Positions 55,001 to 64,000 of a DNA stretch of 64,000 bases are shown here, piece after piece. The notes under the pieces are model-generated. The model worked only from the letters and a program-made list of their open reading frames with translations, did no database searches and was not told the origin of the DNA. The stretch comes from Persicaria tinctoria (Eukaryota; Streptophyta; Magnoliopsida; Caryophyllales; Polygonaceae), in assembly GCA_037127255.1 (NCBI GenBank), contig JBANSL010000014.1:67811646-67875645 (forward strand), read 5' to 3'. The position numbers and the translations under genes were made by a program. Within the stretch, counting starts at the first letter, position 1. Every line of letters begins with the position of its first letter.

Positions 55001-56827
55001 TAATCCAGCGTGCCCTTTGTCTGATGAACTACTTTAGGAAATTTGCTGCGATGTAATTTCCCAAACACACAATGCTCACAAAACTCAAGGTTCTGGGTCT
55101 TATGGCCTCCCAGAAGATCTGCTTTCGAGAGAATTTGCATCCCTCTTTCACTCATATGAGTCAACCTCATATGCCAAAGCTTGGTCTGATCAGCTTATTG
55201 AACCCCAGCAGAAACAGCCGCTGCAGCACATGTAACTGAGGAACCTTGTAGGGTGTACAAAGTTCCCTTTCCCCGCTTGACTCCCTGCAGAACCACATCA
55301 GAGACTCTGAACACACGCAACTTTCCCTATAACCTGTGTACCTGAGCCCCTTGTCGTCTAACACTGTTAGGGATATCAGATTCTTCGTCATGGATGGCAC
55401 GTGCTTGACATCCTCCAATGTGCGAAATTTCACATCATCTGTCCGAAACCTAACTGAGCCACTCCCAACAACCTTGCAGAGAGCATCATTCCCCATGGAT
55501 ACATTGCCCCCATCAGCACGGCTATATGTTGCAAACAACTCCCTTTTAGGACATATGTGATAGGATGCCCCAGAGTCAAGATACAACACATCAGCCCGGT
55601 GTGTGTGATCATCAGCTAACAGAAGAATATCCTCCTCAGAAGTATTGCCACGATCAGCTACTGCTGCAGACCCAGATTTCTCCTCCTCTTGCTTCTTCTT
55701 CGGACAGTCATTCTTCCAATGACCTTTCTCCTTGCAGTAGTTACAGACATCGTTTGGTTTAAGGCCTGATTTGCGATCTTGCCGATGCTTCTTCTTATTT
55801 CCCTTTCTACCATCAGATTTGCCTCCGTTTGCCACAAGCCCGGAAGCCTGATTGTCTGTAACCGACGCGGTTGCCTTCAGACGCAACTCTCTGCTGTGAA
55901 GCGACGATCTAACCTCTTCCAACGTGATGGTGTCCTTCACAACGACGAATGACTAAACGAAGTTCTCGTATGTGGGGGGTAGGGATACCAGCAGAATTAG
56001 GGAAGCATCTTCGTCCTCCACCTTAACATCAATATTACGCAATTCAAGTAATAGAGTGTTAAGTTGATCAAGATGATCTCTGAGTTGGGTACCTTCCTGC
56101 ATACGCAGCCCGAACAACCGTTGCTTCAGAAGCAACTTGTTCGTCAGAGACTTTCTCATGTACAAAGACTCCAACTTTAGCCACAACTTGCTTGCGGTTT
56201 CCTGATCAGCAGCTTCTGTTATGACATCGTCTGCGAGACACAACATAATCATCGAATGAGCCTTCTCCTCCAGAAGGTCGTACTTAGCGGTGGTTGTATC
56301 TGCCCCCTTCTTGTCGGCGGCCAACGGTGTCCATAAACCTTGCTATTTCAGCAAAGCCCGAATCTTAATCTGCCAAAGACTGAAAGAATTTCTTCTAGTA
56401 AACTTGTCGATCTTCAACATAGAACCAGACATCATTCTCGGCGAAAATCAACAACCAAAGCTCTGATACCAGTTTGTTATAACGAGAATGATAAAGCGAA
56501 GAACAACATAGAAATTTACGTGGTTCAGAACCGGTGTGTTGCCTACGTCCACGGGCAGAGAACTAGTTTTCTTATTAGAGGAAGCGAAACAGATTATGGT
56601 TACAAGGGGTCGGCGTTCCATGAGTATATGAAGAGACTCATGGAACCCTAAACAGACAATGGACTGAAAGCCCAAAATAGACAGATGATAGGCCCGTTTA
56701 CAATAAACATCGCATACCGTAAAAGCGGGGTGGCGCTGCCCGTTTACAAAATAGACAGCGAGACCACCGTCGGGGGGCGGACCCCATGATGCGTCGCCGG
56801 TCAACAATCATTCAAGGCACATTAACA
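52003..56827 (-). mobile_element. Nested Ty1-copia element, minus strand
   Basis: LTRs 52003-52365 and 56475-56827, starting (plus sense) TGTTATAACGAG and ending GGCACATTAACA (left copy ...TTAATA). Exact target duplication CTAAG (51998-52002, 56828-56832). Primer site on the minus strand: TGGTATCAGAGC at 56470-56459. The two LTRs differ at several places, including a GC-rich stretch of about ten bases. The insertion splits the gag zinc-knuckle region of the outer element. Confidence 0.9.
52482..56340 (-). pseudogene. Polyprotein of the nested copia element, several breaks
   Basis: Order from 56340 down. Gag (56324-55953: DDVITEAADQETASKLWLKL, LYMRKSLTNKLLLKQRLF). A TAG follows ENFV, then TLEEVRSSLHSRELRL, the zinc knuckle CNYCKEKGHWKNDC and protease LYLDSGASYHICPKR. 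Next pre-integrase CEHCVFGKLHRSKF (about 55080), integrase LSLIDDYSRMTWVF, FRTDNGLEFCSSEF, HHTVRSPQQNGVA (ends near 54682). RT has QLDVRTAFLHEEL, YGLKQSPRQWYKRF and catalytic LYVDDMLIV. RNase H has [42 protein letters not shown]. Breaks near 55950, 55190, 54960, 54660 and 53015. Domains are well preserved, so decay is recent. Tnt1/Tork-like by its motifs. Confidence 0.85.
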
Positions 56828-56832
56828 CTAAG

Positions 56833-57330
56833 TTCAAATGTAAGTCCTCTAACTCCTCAAAGAAACCAATGGTACTAACTTGCTTTGAGTGTGGTGAAAC
56901 AAATCATCTTGTGAAGGAATGTCCTATTAAGAAAAGAAACAAATTCAAGAGAAATGATCAAAGGAAGAAAGCTATGCTAGCCACTTGGAGTGACTCAGAT
57001 TCATTAAGTGACTCAGACACGGAAGGAAATCAGGCAAATCTTTGCCTAATGGCTGAACATGAGGAAGCTAAGAATCAAGACCTTGAGCAAGTGGTAAGAA
57101 GCTTAATGGCAAGCCCTCCTGATATTCCTTTTGAGTTCTTAAAGAATGTGATTTCTAATGAAAAAGCTTACAACAGTGAAATCAACATCTTGAAAGAAAA
57201 GTTGAAAGATCAACAGAATTGCATAAGTAAAATGTTGCTGGAAATAAAAACTCTTGAATCTTCTCAGTCGCCTCTTGACATTAAAGACAAGACATTGACA
57301 TCATCGACTATGCTTTTGCGATGTTGTTGA
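56833..57330 (+). pseudogene. Copia gag, second part with zinc knuckle
   Basis: Continues the outer gag: after TCTAAG/TTCAAATG the frame reads FKCKSSNSSKKPMVLTCFE, with knuckle CFECGETNHLVKECPIKK, then an acidic DSDSLSDSDTEGNQANLCL stretch and a Leu/Lys-rich predicted coiled coil (NILKEKLKDQQNCISKMLLE). Ends at a stop at 57328 next to unrelated sequence. Confidence 0.75.
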
Positions 57331-57690
57331 CATCAAATTGCTGGAATCCATGCCTCTAGCCTGCATTACCCTCCTCAAAAATTCCTGCCTCTGGTCTATT
57401 CTCAACCCTGGCGATTTCGCCTACCCCCGTCTCACCTGCCTTTTCTATGCTAACATGACCGCTCACCGTGTCAAGGAAACCTTAACCCTTGTCACTAAAG
57501 TCAAGAACCACCGAATCTGTCTCTTTGATGATAGCCTAGCTCTAATTCTCGACCTCCCCAGAGACATCCCCACAAAAGACTTCCCCAGACAGAATCGATT
57601 GCATCAATTTTGCCCGAGAAGAGTTCTTTCTCAATGCCCCTCCCGATTCCTCTTCCACACACAAACCTACCCACACCATCCTCAAAATGC
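57331..57690 (+). pseudogene. Retroelement-associated domain fragment
   Basis: Reads WSILNPGDFAYPRLTCLFY, ANMTAHRVKETLTLV, TKVKNHRICLFDDSLALIL, DLPRDIPTKDF. The order (L.RLFYANM ... V.N..I..D...I..ILDLP) resembles the N-terminal 'putative plant transposon protein' domain of large gypsy-type gag proteins. It is only a fragment, directly abutting the promoter flank of gene H at about 57690. Confidence 0.4.
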
Positions 57691-57942
57691 AGCCAAAATT
57701 AACTTAAATTAACAATGCAAATTTGCAATGAAGAAATGGTCCAACATACAAGCACACACGTTGGATTATAGGTTGATTAGGTTCCTCTCAACTCTATAAG
57801 ACGTGCAGCCAATTAAGTGCCCTTAAAAGGGGTTATTCAAAACATTTGATAAACCTTCAGAACAACTATAAAAAGCCCAAGAAATGATGCATTCTACATC
57901 TCATCAACTCCTCTTGTAAGTTGTATTGTCAAAACATCCAAT
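57691..57942 (+). promoter_or_regulatory. Promoter and 5' UTR of gene H
   Basis: TATAAAA at 57867-57873, 70 bp before the ATG. GACGTGCAGCCAAT and AGTGCCCTTAAAAGGGG present. The leader has lost most of the CTC tract (CTCCTCTTG), so it is the shortest of the family. Confidence 0.7.
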
Positions 57943-58665
57943 ATGGCTTTCAAGAGCTCCCTCTTGTCCGCTTTGCTTTTCTTAACTCTTGCGGTTTTGG
58001 CATCTGCTGACTACTACGGATACAGTTCTCCTTCTCCGGTTTACAAATCATCTCCCGTCTACACTCCTTCCCCGGTTTACAAGTCATCTCATGTCTATAC
58101 TCCTTCCCCGGTGTACTACAAGAAGCCGGTGTACACTCCTTCACCTGTTTACACACCTTCACCGGTTTATTATAAGAAATCGGCCTACACTCCTTCTCCA
58201 GTGTACTACAAGAAGCCCGTCTATACCCCTTCTCCCATATACTACAAGAAGCCCGTCTACACCCCTTCACCAGTGTACTACAAGTCACCCGTGTACACCC
58301 CTTCTCCCGTGTACTACAAGTCACCCGTGTACACCCCTTCACCCGTGTACACCCCATCCCCAGTGTACAAATCTCCCGTGTACACCCCATCCCCAGTGTA
58401 CTATGAGAAGCCCGTTTACACCCCATTCCCAGTGTATTACAAGAAACCTGTTTACACTCCATCTGAATACCACAAACCAATTTACACTCCTAAGCCATAC
58501 TACAAGAAGCCTACCTACACACCATCACCCATCTACAAAACACCCGTTTACACTCCATCACCGGTCTACAAAGCACCTGTTTACTCACCATCCCCTGTTT
58601 ACAAGGCACCAGTTTACACCCCATCACCCATCTATGAGGTGGAGAAGCCTAAATACGGCTACTAA
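57943..58665 (+). CDS. Extensin-like Pro/Tyr-rich cell-wall protein, copy H
   Basis: 240 residues. Signal peptide MAFKSSLLSALLFLTLAVLASA (one Ser shorter than other copies), mature start DYYGYSSPSP. Units: PVYKSSHVYTPSP, PVYYKKPVYTPSP, VYYKKSAYTPSP, PIYYKKPVYTPSP, PVYYKSPVYTPSP, PVYTPSPVYKSPVYTP and VYYEKPVYTPFP, then the PSEYHKPIYTPKPYYKK block and PIYKTPVYTPSP. It ends IYEVEKPKYGY. Closest to copy G over the whole length, and it keeps the tail that G has lost. Intact. Confidence 0.9.
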   Translation: MAFKSSLLSALLFLTLAVLASADYYGYSSPSPVYKSSPVYTPSPVYKSSHVYTPSPVYYKKPVYTPSPVYTPSPVYYKKSAYTPSPVYYKKPVYTPSPIYYKKPVYTPSPVYYKSPVYTPSPVYYKSPVYTPSPVYTPSPVYKSPVYTPSPVYYEKPVYTPFPVYYKKPVYTPSEYHKPIYTPKPYYKKPTYTPSPIYKTPVYTPSPVYKAPVYSPSPVYKAPVYTPSPIYEVEKPKYGY

Positions 58666-59157
58666 GGAAACGATGAGATTATAACCTTTAATTTTCTTTG
58701 ATCAGTGAATCAATTTTTTGCCTGAAACTTTTTTACATATATTGCTGAATTTGTTCCTCACTTATTTGTACTATTGTTATACCCAAGTATCAATGAATTA
58801 ACATATTATATTTTTGGATCATCCAAGTTCATACCTACGCCCTTAATTTCTCTATTATTTTGTTGTTGTATTGTATTGCATTCCTTTTATTTATCAACCG
58901 GTCTATATTAATAACGGAATAACTAATTTTTAAGATCTCTGAGGAGGGAGGCTATAGCTATATCAAATGAATCCATGAGAAAATAAAATAAAATTGGAGG
59001 AGCTTAAAATCAATGGTGATCATGAGTTGGGATAAAGGAGATTGCAGATAAAAAGGATTTTTGCATGGATGCAGATATATCTCTCGATGTATATATTCAA
59101 GCAATAAACATGATCCGATGCAACATTAAGAAATATTAATATCCGTCCAAACATGAT
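58666..59157. other. 3' UTR and flank of gene H
   Basis: Family 3' UTR and flank. It has the empty sites for the Stowaway MITE and the solo LTR present in unit G. No gene. Confidence 0.6.
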
Positions 59158-59531
59158 TAGGGTTGTTAGTCAAGTCGCACGAGCCGAGTATCGGCTGTTC
59201 TTATTTAGCTCGTTTATAAATGAATTGAGCTCGAGCCGAATCTAAATTTAGACTCGAGCTTAAAAATTGATGTGTTCATACTCGGCTAGTTTAGGAAATT
59301 AACGAGCTCAAGACGAGCTTTTTGCAAGCATTAAACAAAACAATTTGCTCAAAACATAGTAAATTTAAGGAAATTTTAGAAATTTCAGAAAAATCGAGTT
59401 GTTCAAGCTTAAATCGAGTGAGTCGAGCTTTGCACCGAGCTTGAAAATGTGCTCATACTCGACTTGCATAGAACATGAACGAGCTCGAGACGAGCCCGAG
59501 CTCAAACTATTCGGCTCATATAATAGCGCTA
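59158..59531. mobile_element. CGAGCT-rich hAT-type element, unit H
   Basis: 374 bp, TAGGGTTGTTAG...ATAGCGCTA. Perfect 8-bp duplication AACATGAT (59150-59157, 59532-59539). The shared site with unit G shows the insertion predates that duplication; unit B is empty. Confidence 0.85.
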
Positions 59532-59932
59532 AACATGATAAGTAAATACCAACTCTTAAGGTATATAATGTTAGACAAATATTTTTACTAAAACAATAGT
59601 ATTGTTTAGGCCAAAATGCTTAAATAATTAGGAGCAAAATAGATCGATCTGAATATTAACTTTTATTATATAACAAAACCAAACTCAGTGATTCAACAAT
59701 GAGGAACAAGACCTAAAGAAGTAGAGCATTGAGCAAGCAACGAATTGATGAACAAGACCCAAGAGCGATCAGTCAATAAGAGAAAGGTAGCAACGTACGT
59801 GAGGTGAATTAAAGAAAGTAAAACTTAGCATTTGCCTTGTTTTTTCTATTGTCGCGTTCTTATCTCTTGAATTTGTAAATAAAGAGCGGTCATCCGGTGT
59901 TCGAATCGAGAACTTTTGTCACGGGCTTATCT
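59532..59932. other. Flank of unit H with the last trace of the membrane-helix exon
   Basis: AAAACTTAGCATTTGCCTTG at 59819-59838 matches the helix-coding part of the conserved exon; the rest of the exon is gone. The remainder is unrecognised. Confidence 0.5.
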
Positions 59933-60250
59933 CACTAGTAGAAAAATCACATTTTAGTTTGGGCAGTGGCGGGGCCGGGGGTGTTTGGGGTGCTCGAGCA
60001 CCCCTGGCGGAAAAAAAATACAAATAAAAATAATTTTGTTTGCATATATTTAATATTTTTTAAGATAATATAACATCTTTAAATGATATTTAAAAAATAT
60101 TTTTAATAAGTATACACAAAAATAAATATTTCACGAAATTTTTTTAGCATCCCCTGACCGAGAATCCTGACTCCGCCACTGAGTCCCGGTGCATGTGCAC
60201 CTTAATATAGCCCGTGAATATAGGTAAAATATATATGATGGGTTGATAAT
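59933..60250 (+). mobile_element. CACTA-element end interrupted by an hAT element
   Basis: CACTAGTAGAAAAATCACAT at 59933 is a typical CACTA terminus. Across the hAT insertion it would continue AGTCCCGGTGCATGTGCACC, the usual subterminal sequence. I do not find the opposite end. Right boundary is nominal. Confidence 0.5.
59964..60181 (+). mobile_element. Short hAT-type element related to 5954-6506
   Basis: 218 bp, CAGTGGCGGGGCC...CTGACTCCGCCACTG, with the same GGTGCTCGAGCACCCC interior as the element at 5954. Flanks AGTTTGGG (59956-59963) and AGTCCCGG (60182-60189) match at five of eight positions, so the target duplication has decayed. Confidence 0.7.
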
Positions 60251-61997
60251 AGGTATAGAACCCGGATATATATTACACGGTCGGGTTATTGAGTGGGCTA
60301 AGTTTTCCCTTTAAATTTAGAAAAGTCAATATATAACCTTGATTTCATTTCAATGCCCGGGCTATTTGGTTCATTTTATAGCCCGGGTACGAGACATTAG
60401 GTTGCTTTCACTTTTTTTTTAGGTTAAATTGGGTAACTATCCCTTTTTGAGTTTTTGTTTTAGTAAATATATATACCATTGAAGATTTTGTTTTATTAAT
60501 AACCGATTTACCTATGATTTGGTTGTAACAATAAATATCCAAATTCCTAATTAATTCTCATTGCATTGACGCCTTTTCAATTAATTGACGTTTCATAGAT
60601 GCACCTCACTTCAAACACGGGTATTGCTTGCAAATATATTGAAGGTTGCTTTTGTGTTATTTGTTCAAGTGATTACTACTATAACTTTCATGGTAAATTA
60701 TTTAAACCATAATTTGAAAACTCACCAAAGATGTCTTTAATGAATCGGTTATGAGTTCAACCAAGATTGATAAGTTGCTTGTGATTTATGTCTTAATTTA
60801 TAATTAGATGCAAAGCTTCCTTCAACTATGAATTTTTCTTTGATTTCATTTAAGAACAGATTCACAGTAATCACTTCTTGTGATTTGATGAAGCGCTTAT
60901 TTGGTTACAATAATTTTAGGTTACAATAATCGTTATCTATGACTACAATAATTGTAGGTTACAATAATCGCTACATATTGTTACCATAATCGATTCATTT
61001 AAGTGATTTCTTGTAACTCAACTCCACAATTCAATTGTGGGTGTATAGCAATAGGTACAAGACTTCACTCATTACAGGAATTCACTCAGTACACGAAATC
61101 TTGTATTGCGTGAGTTGATTACACATGGTTGATTGATGATTAACAATACAGGAACGTGGTATTACAAGAACAATATTGTATTACAGGAATGTTATTGTAA
61201 CATAAGAATGAGATTGTATCACAAGATTTTGTAACAAGAACGCTATTCTATTACATGAAAAATATTGTAATACAAGAATGATATTGTCTTACAAGAATCG
61301 ACCACATACATGAATTAGGGTTTGTAAAATACAAACGTCAGTAAACGATTCTAAGCAAATAATTTGAAGATTCAAGAGTTACTTAAAAACCTAATCAATT
61401 TCACGTTGTCATTTGTCAAATCTTCTACAATAATTTAACTGTTTACTTTTTAAAAGGATAAAATTTGATTGTAAGGGTATATAGGTAATCTCCATATAAA
61501 AAAAGTACAATTACCTAAAAGAAAACTCAAGAAGTACAATTAGTATAAAAAAACTTGAAAAAGGGTATACTCCACCCAATTTTTTTTAAGGGGTAATGGC
61601 GTTTATAGACATTTTTATTGTTTTTTTAAAGTCTATAGGCGCCATAATAAATTCTTTAATTATATAAATCTTTTCATATATATACTATTCCATTTTATAC
61701 CATTCAATGCTTTTTTATTTTTAAAAAAAAGTCTAGTTAACATCTTTAATAATAAATTTGAAAAATGGGTAAAAAAAATATATTCAAAGATAATATATAT
61801 TATAAGGAAAAAATTAATAGTTTATTATATTCAATTCCTAATAAAATATCTAAGTACTTACATTAAAATTAACATTATTATTGTAATGTCTAACTAATTT
61901 AAAGCATAAGACCTTGGAACATTGGATGACCCCTCAATATATAGGTAGATTAAGGCTTAAACACTTTATACATACATATAATATCTACTTACATATA
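60251..61997. other. AT-rich intergenic region
   Basis: No coding frame. 60900-61300 has many degenerate TTACAATAAT and ATTACAAGAAT-type words (listed among the findings). The rest is featureless AT-rich DNA. Confidence 0.5.
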
Positions 61998-62193
61998 TGT
62001 TGGATGTTATACAATCTTAGTAGAGTTAATTACAGCAAGAAAGTGTTCAAACTCTATAAATAGTGCACTTCATGTAACAGATTTCAGTTGATCAATAATA
62101 ACAAAATTCAGAGCTTTCCTTCCCTCTTCCTCTCTCATTCTCTCTTCTCTATTTTCCACCATTTCCGAGCTTGATCGAGCTTCGGTTTCTTCA
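61998..62193 (+). mobile_element. Copia LTR with primer site (LTR-A)
   Basis: TGTTGGATGTTATACAATC...GGTTTCTTCA, 196 bp, with a CTATAAATAG TATA box at about 62055. TGGTATCAGAGCCGGG (62194) follows at once, the tRNA-Met primer site. Related to the LTR at 877-1081. Confidence 0.75.
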
Positions 62194-62345
62194 TGGTATC
62201 AGAGCCGGGTTCGGCTAGTTTCGGTCTTCGGATTGGTGGGGTCGGTGGCTGGCCTTGTGGCATGTCGCGGGCATTGGTTCCCATATAAGCGCATGTGGCA
62301 AGTGCAACTTGTTGGCTAAAAAATGTCGTTGCACTTGAGGGGGCG

Positions 62346-62554
62346 TGTTGGAATGGTGGTTGTCCCACATTAGTAGTTTAGAGAATACTTGAACAACATA
62401 TAAGGTTGGTGGGCTACTCCTCTCATTGCCAATTGGTTTTGAGATGGAACCCCGTTCGGGTTTATGTGTTGTTCGAGTCTCCCATATGTGGGCCCGCACA
62501 CACGACCTCCCTCCAGCTTGTCTTGACCTGCACCAGGACCAACCGGGTTTAACA
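62346..62554 (+). mobile_element. Second, unrelated LTR (LTR-B) with purine tract and primer site
   Basis: TGTTGGAATGGTGGTTGTCC...CGGGTTTAACA, 209 bp. It is preceded by CTTGAGGGGGCG (a 3'-LTR-type polypurine tract) and followed by TGGTATCAGAGCAGC (62555, a 5'-LTR-type primer site). The 48755-48960 solo LTR is the same family. Confidence 0.75.
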
Positions 62555-62612
62555 TGGTATCAGAGCAGCAACGCTCTTTTCTGTCTTCCGCTTGAATTTC
62601 CAGCTTGCATCC

Positions 62613-64000
62613 ATGGCGATTCCTGCTCAAGAGATTGCAGATCTCGTAGCCGATCAGGCGCCGATAATGAATACTTAGAATCCGCTCTACATCCATCCTT
62701 CGGACAATCCAGGGATGGTTCTAGTTTCAAGATCGTTTGATGGATCCGGTTTCAGCACGTGGAAAAGATCGGTGCTGATCGCACTCTCAGCGAAGAACAA
62801 AATCGCTTTCATCACTGGAGAGGTACAGCGACCGGAAATTGGCAATCCGGAGCGCCGGATTTGGGATCGATGCAAGGAAATTGCTGAAAGCATAATCCAA
62901 ATTGGACTCGCATCTGAAATTTGGGTTGATCTGTGCACAAGATTCGAACAAACGAATCTCGCGCAAAAGTTTTCTGTTCAGAAAGATCTGTGTAACATTT
63001 CTCAAGGAAATGATAGCTTCATCACCTTCTTCACAAAGATCAGACGTCTCTGGGAGGAAGAAAGATCGTTGAAGAGTTTGACTGTCTGTGCCTGCAATGC
63101 AAATGCCGCAATTCGTAAAGAAGCTGAAGAACGGAAATTGATTCAGTTGTTGATGGCTCTAAATGACAGCTATGCAGGTGTGCAAGGCACCATATTGATG
63201 ATGAATCCAGTGCCTTCAGTTGCAGAGGCCTATGCGATGATCAGTCAGGGGGAGAAGCAGCAGGAAATGAAGTCCAATCACCAGATTGCTCCAGATTCAT
63301 CGGCCATGTCTTCACAAGGGCACAAGCCAAAGCAGGAAGAGACCATTCCAACTAGGAGACCAGCATACGTTTGCACTCACTGCAAGAAGACTGGGCATAA
63401 GGTGGAATTTTGCTACAAGCTCATTGGATATCCCAACTCACCTTCCACTCCTGCTGGACCATCGAAGAAAAAGGTTGTTGCAAGTGTCACCACCGAGAAT
63501 GAATCATCTCCTATACCTGGATTCACTGCTGAACAATGTGCACAGCTGCGACTTCTGCTTGGACACAACTCACCTTCAGCAGCGCCATCTCCCATGGCAG
63601 GATGCACCATGGCAGGTATTGAATCCTTTGTCATGACTTGTTATTTGAAGTATGGTTTCAATGCTTCATGTGGTTCAAATTTTGATGATCAAACTTGGAT
63701 TATAGATTCTGGCGCAACTGATCACATGTGCTCAAACAAACACCAGTTTCTTTCCCTAAAACCTCTTTCAAGAACTCACAAAATCACTTTACCTAATGCT
63801 TCTTGCATTACAGTCATGTCCTTTGGTTCTGTTCAACTCCTGCCTAACCTAATCATACATAATGTCTTGCTTGTCCCTGATTTCAAGTTTAACTTGCTTT
63901 CTGTCAATAAATTGGCAAATCAATTACAATGCCAAATTGATTTTTCCTCCACACTTTGCACCTTGCAGGGCCCTTCTCTGAAGAGGCCTCTGGTTCTTGG
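62613..64000 (+). pseudogene. Copia gag and protease, running off the window
   Basis: The ATG at 62613 opens MAIPAQEIADLVADQAPIM and then hits TAG at 62676-62678. The same frame is then open to 64000. It has gag (SFDGSGFSTWKRSVLIALS, KNKIAFITGEV, LIQLLMALNDSYAGVQG), zinc knuckle CTHCKKTGHKVEFC (about 63376-63417), protease WIIDSGATDHMCSNK (about 63700) and pre-integrase NLLSVNKLAN (about 63890). Integrase and RT would lie beyond the window. Apart from the early stop the frame is clean, so the element may be young. Confidence 0.8.

Larger units (their letters stand above)
50056..57330 (+). mobile_element. Outer Ty1-copia element (long LTR), gag region only
   Basis: The left boundary is where homology to unit H stops (about 50055). 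The putative 5' LTR is 50056-51154 (TG...CTCTTCA, about 1.1 kb), followed by a TGATATCAGAGCTTGG primer-site-like sequence at 51159. Gag runs 51200-52002 and continues at 56833-57330, with a second copia element inserted between. Pol and the 3' LTR are absent. Confidence 0.65.

Overview
This is a 64-kb piece of a flowering-plant nuclear genome. The evidence is a family of secreted proline/tyrosine-rich cell-wall proteins, Ty1-copia and Ty3-gypsy-like LTR retrotransposons with tRNA-Met primer sites, hAT, CACTA, Helitron and MITE insertions, and spliced gene fragments with GT..AG introns. No prokaryotic gene organisation is present. I cannot name the species from the sequence alone.

The backbone is a same-strand cluster of eight copies (called A to H here) of one extensin-like gene. 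A (6842-7600), B (9189-10043), C (12066-12758), D (17206-17952) and H (57943-58665) are intact. G (47525-48202) has lost its last ten residues to stop codons. E (25146-25856) has one nonsense codon. F (28780-29258) has lost its promoter and signal peptide. Each complete copy has the same ~200-240 bp promoter (TATA box ~80 bp before the ATG, a GACGTG element, and in most copies a CCAAT box) and the same 3' UTR. A conserved exon encoding one membrane helix lies downstream of most copies. The duplicated unit therefore held at least two coding pieces.

Region by region. 1-5290 holds a copia remnant and a minus-strand mosaic of decayed exons from three unrelated genes: a JmjC demethylase, SCC2/NIPBL and a GH17 beta-1,3-glucanase. 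5300-12800 holds genes A to C with an hAT element, a MITE and a polyA retroposon. 12866-16757 is a four-copy 973-bp tandem array between C and D. 18871-24469 is a nest: a retroposon interrupted by a 5.1-kb CACTA element that carries casein-kinase-1 and acyl-CoA-binding exons and itself holds a Helitron. 25100-29650 holds the decaying copies E and F and a copia fragment. 30135-41164 is a copia element with 138-bp LTRs, broken open by a gypsy-like element with a 3.25-kb LTR. 41940-47100 is a full-length copia element. 47280-59900 holds genes G and H with solo-LTR, MITE and hAT insertions and a copia element nested inside the gag of another. 59930-64000 holds a CACTA end interrupted by an hAT element, then a copia element with an odd double-LTR head that runs off the window.

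Because the gene units are paralogous, many insertions can be checked against an empty site elsewhere in the same window. This gives direct target-site-duplication evidence for many of the elements. The intact genes probably act together as structural cell-wall proteins. Everything else is mobile or degenerate DNA.
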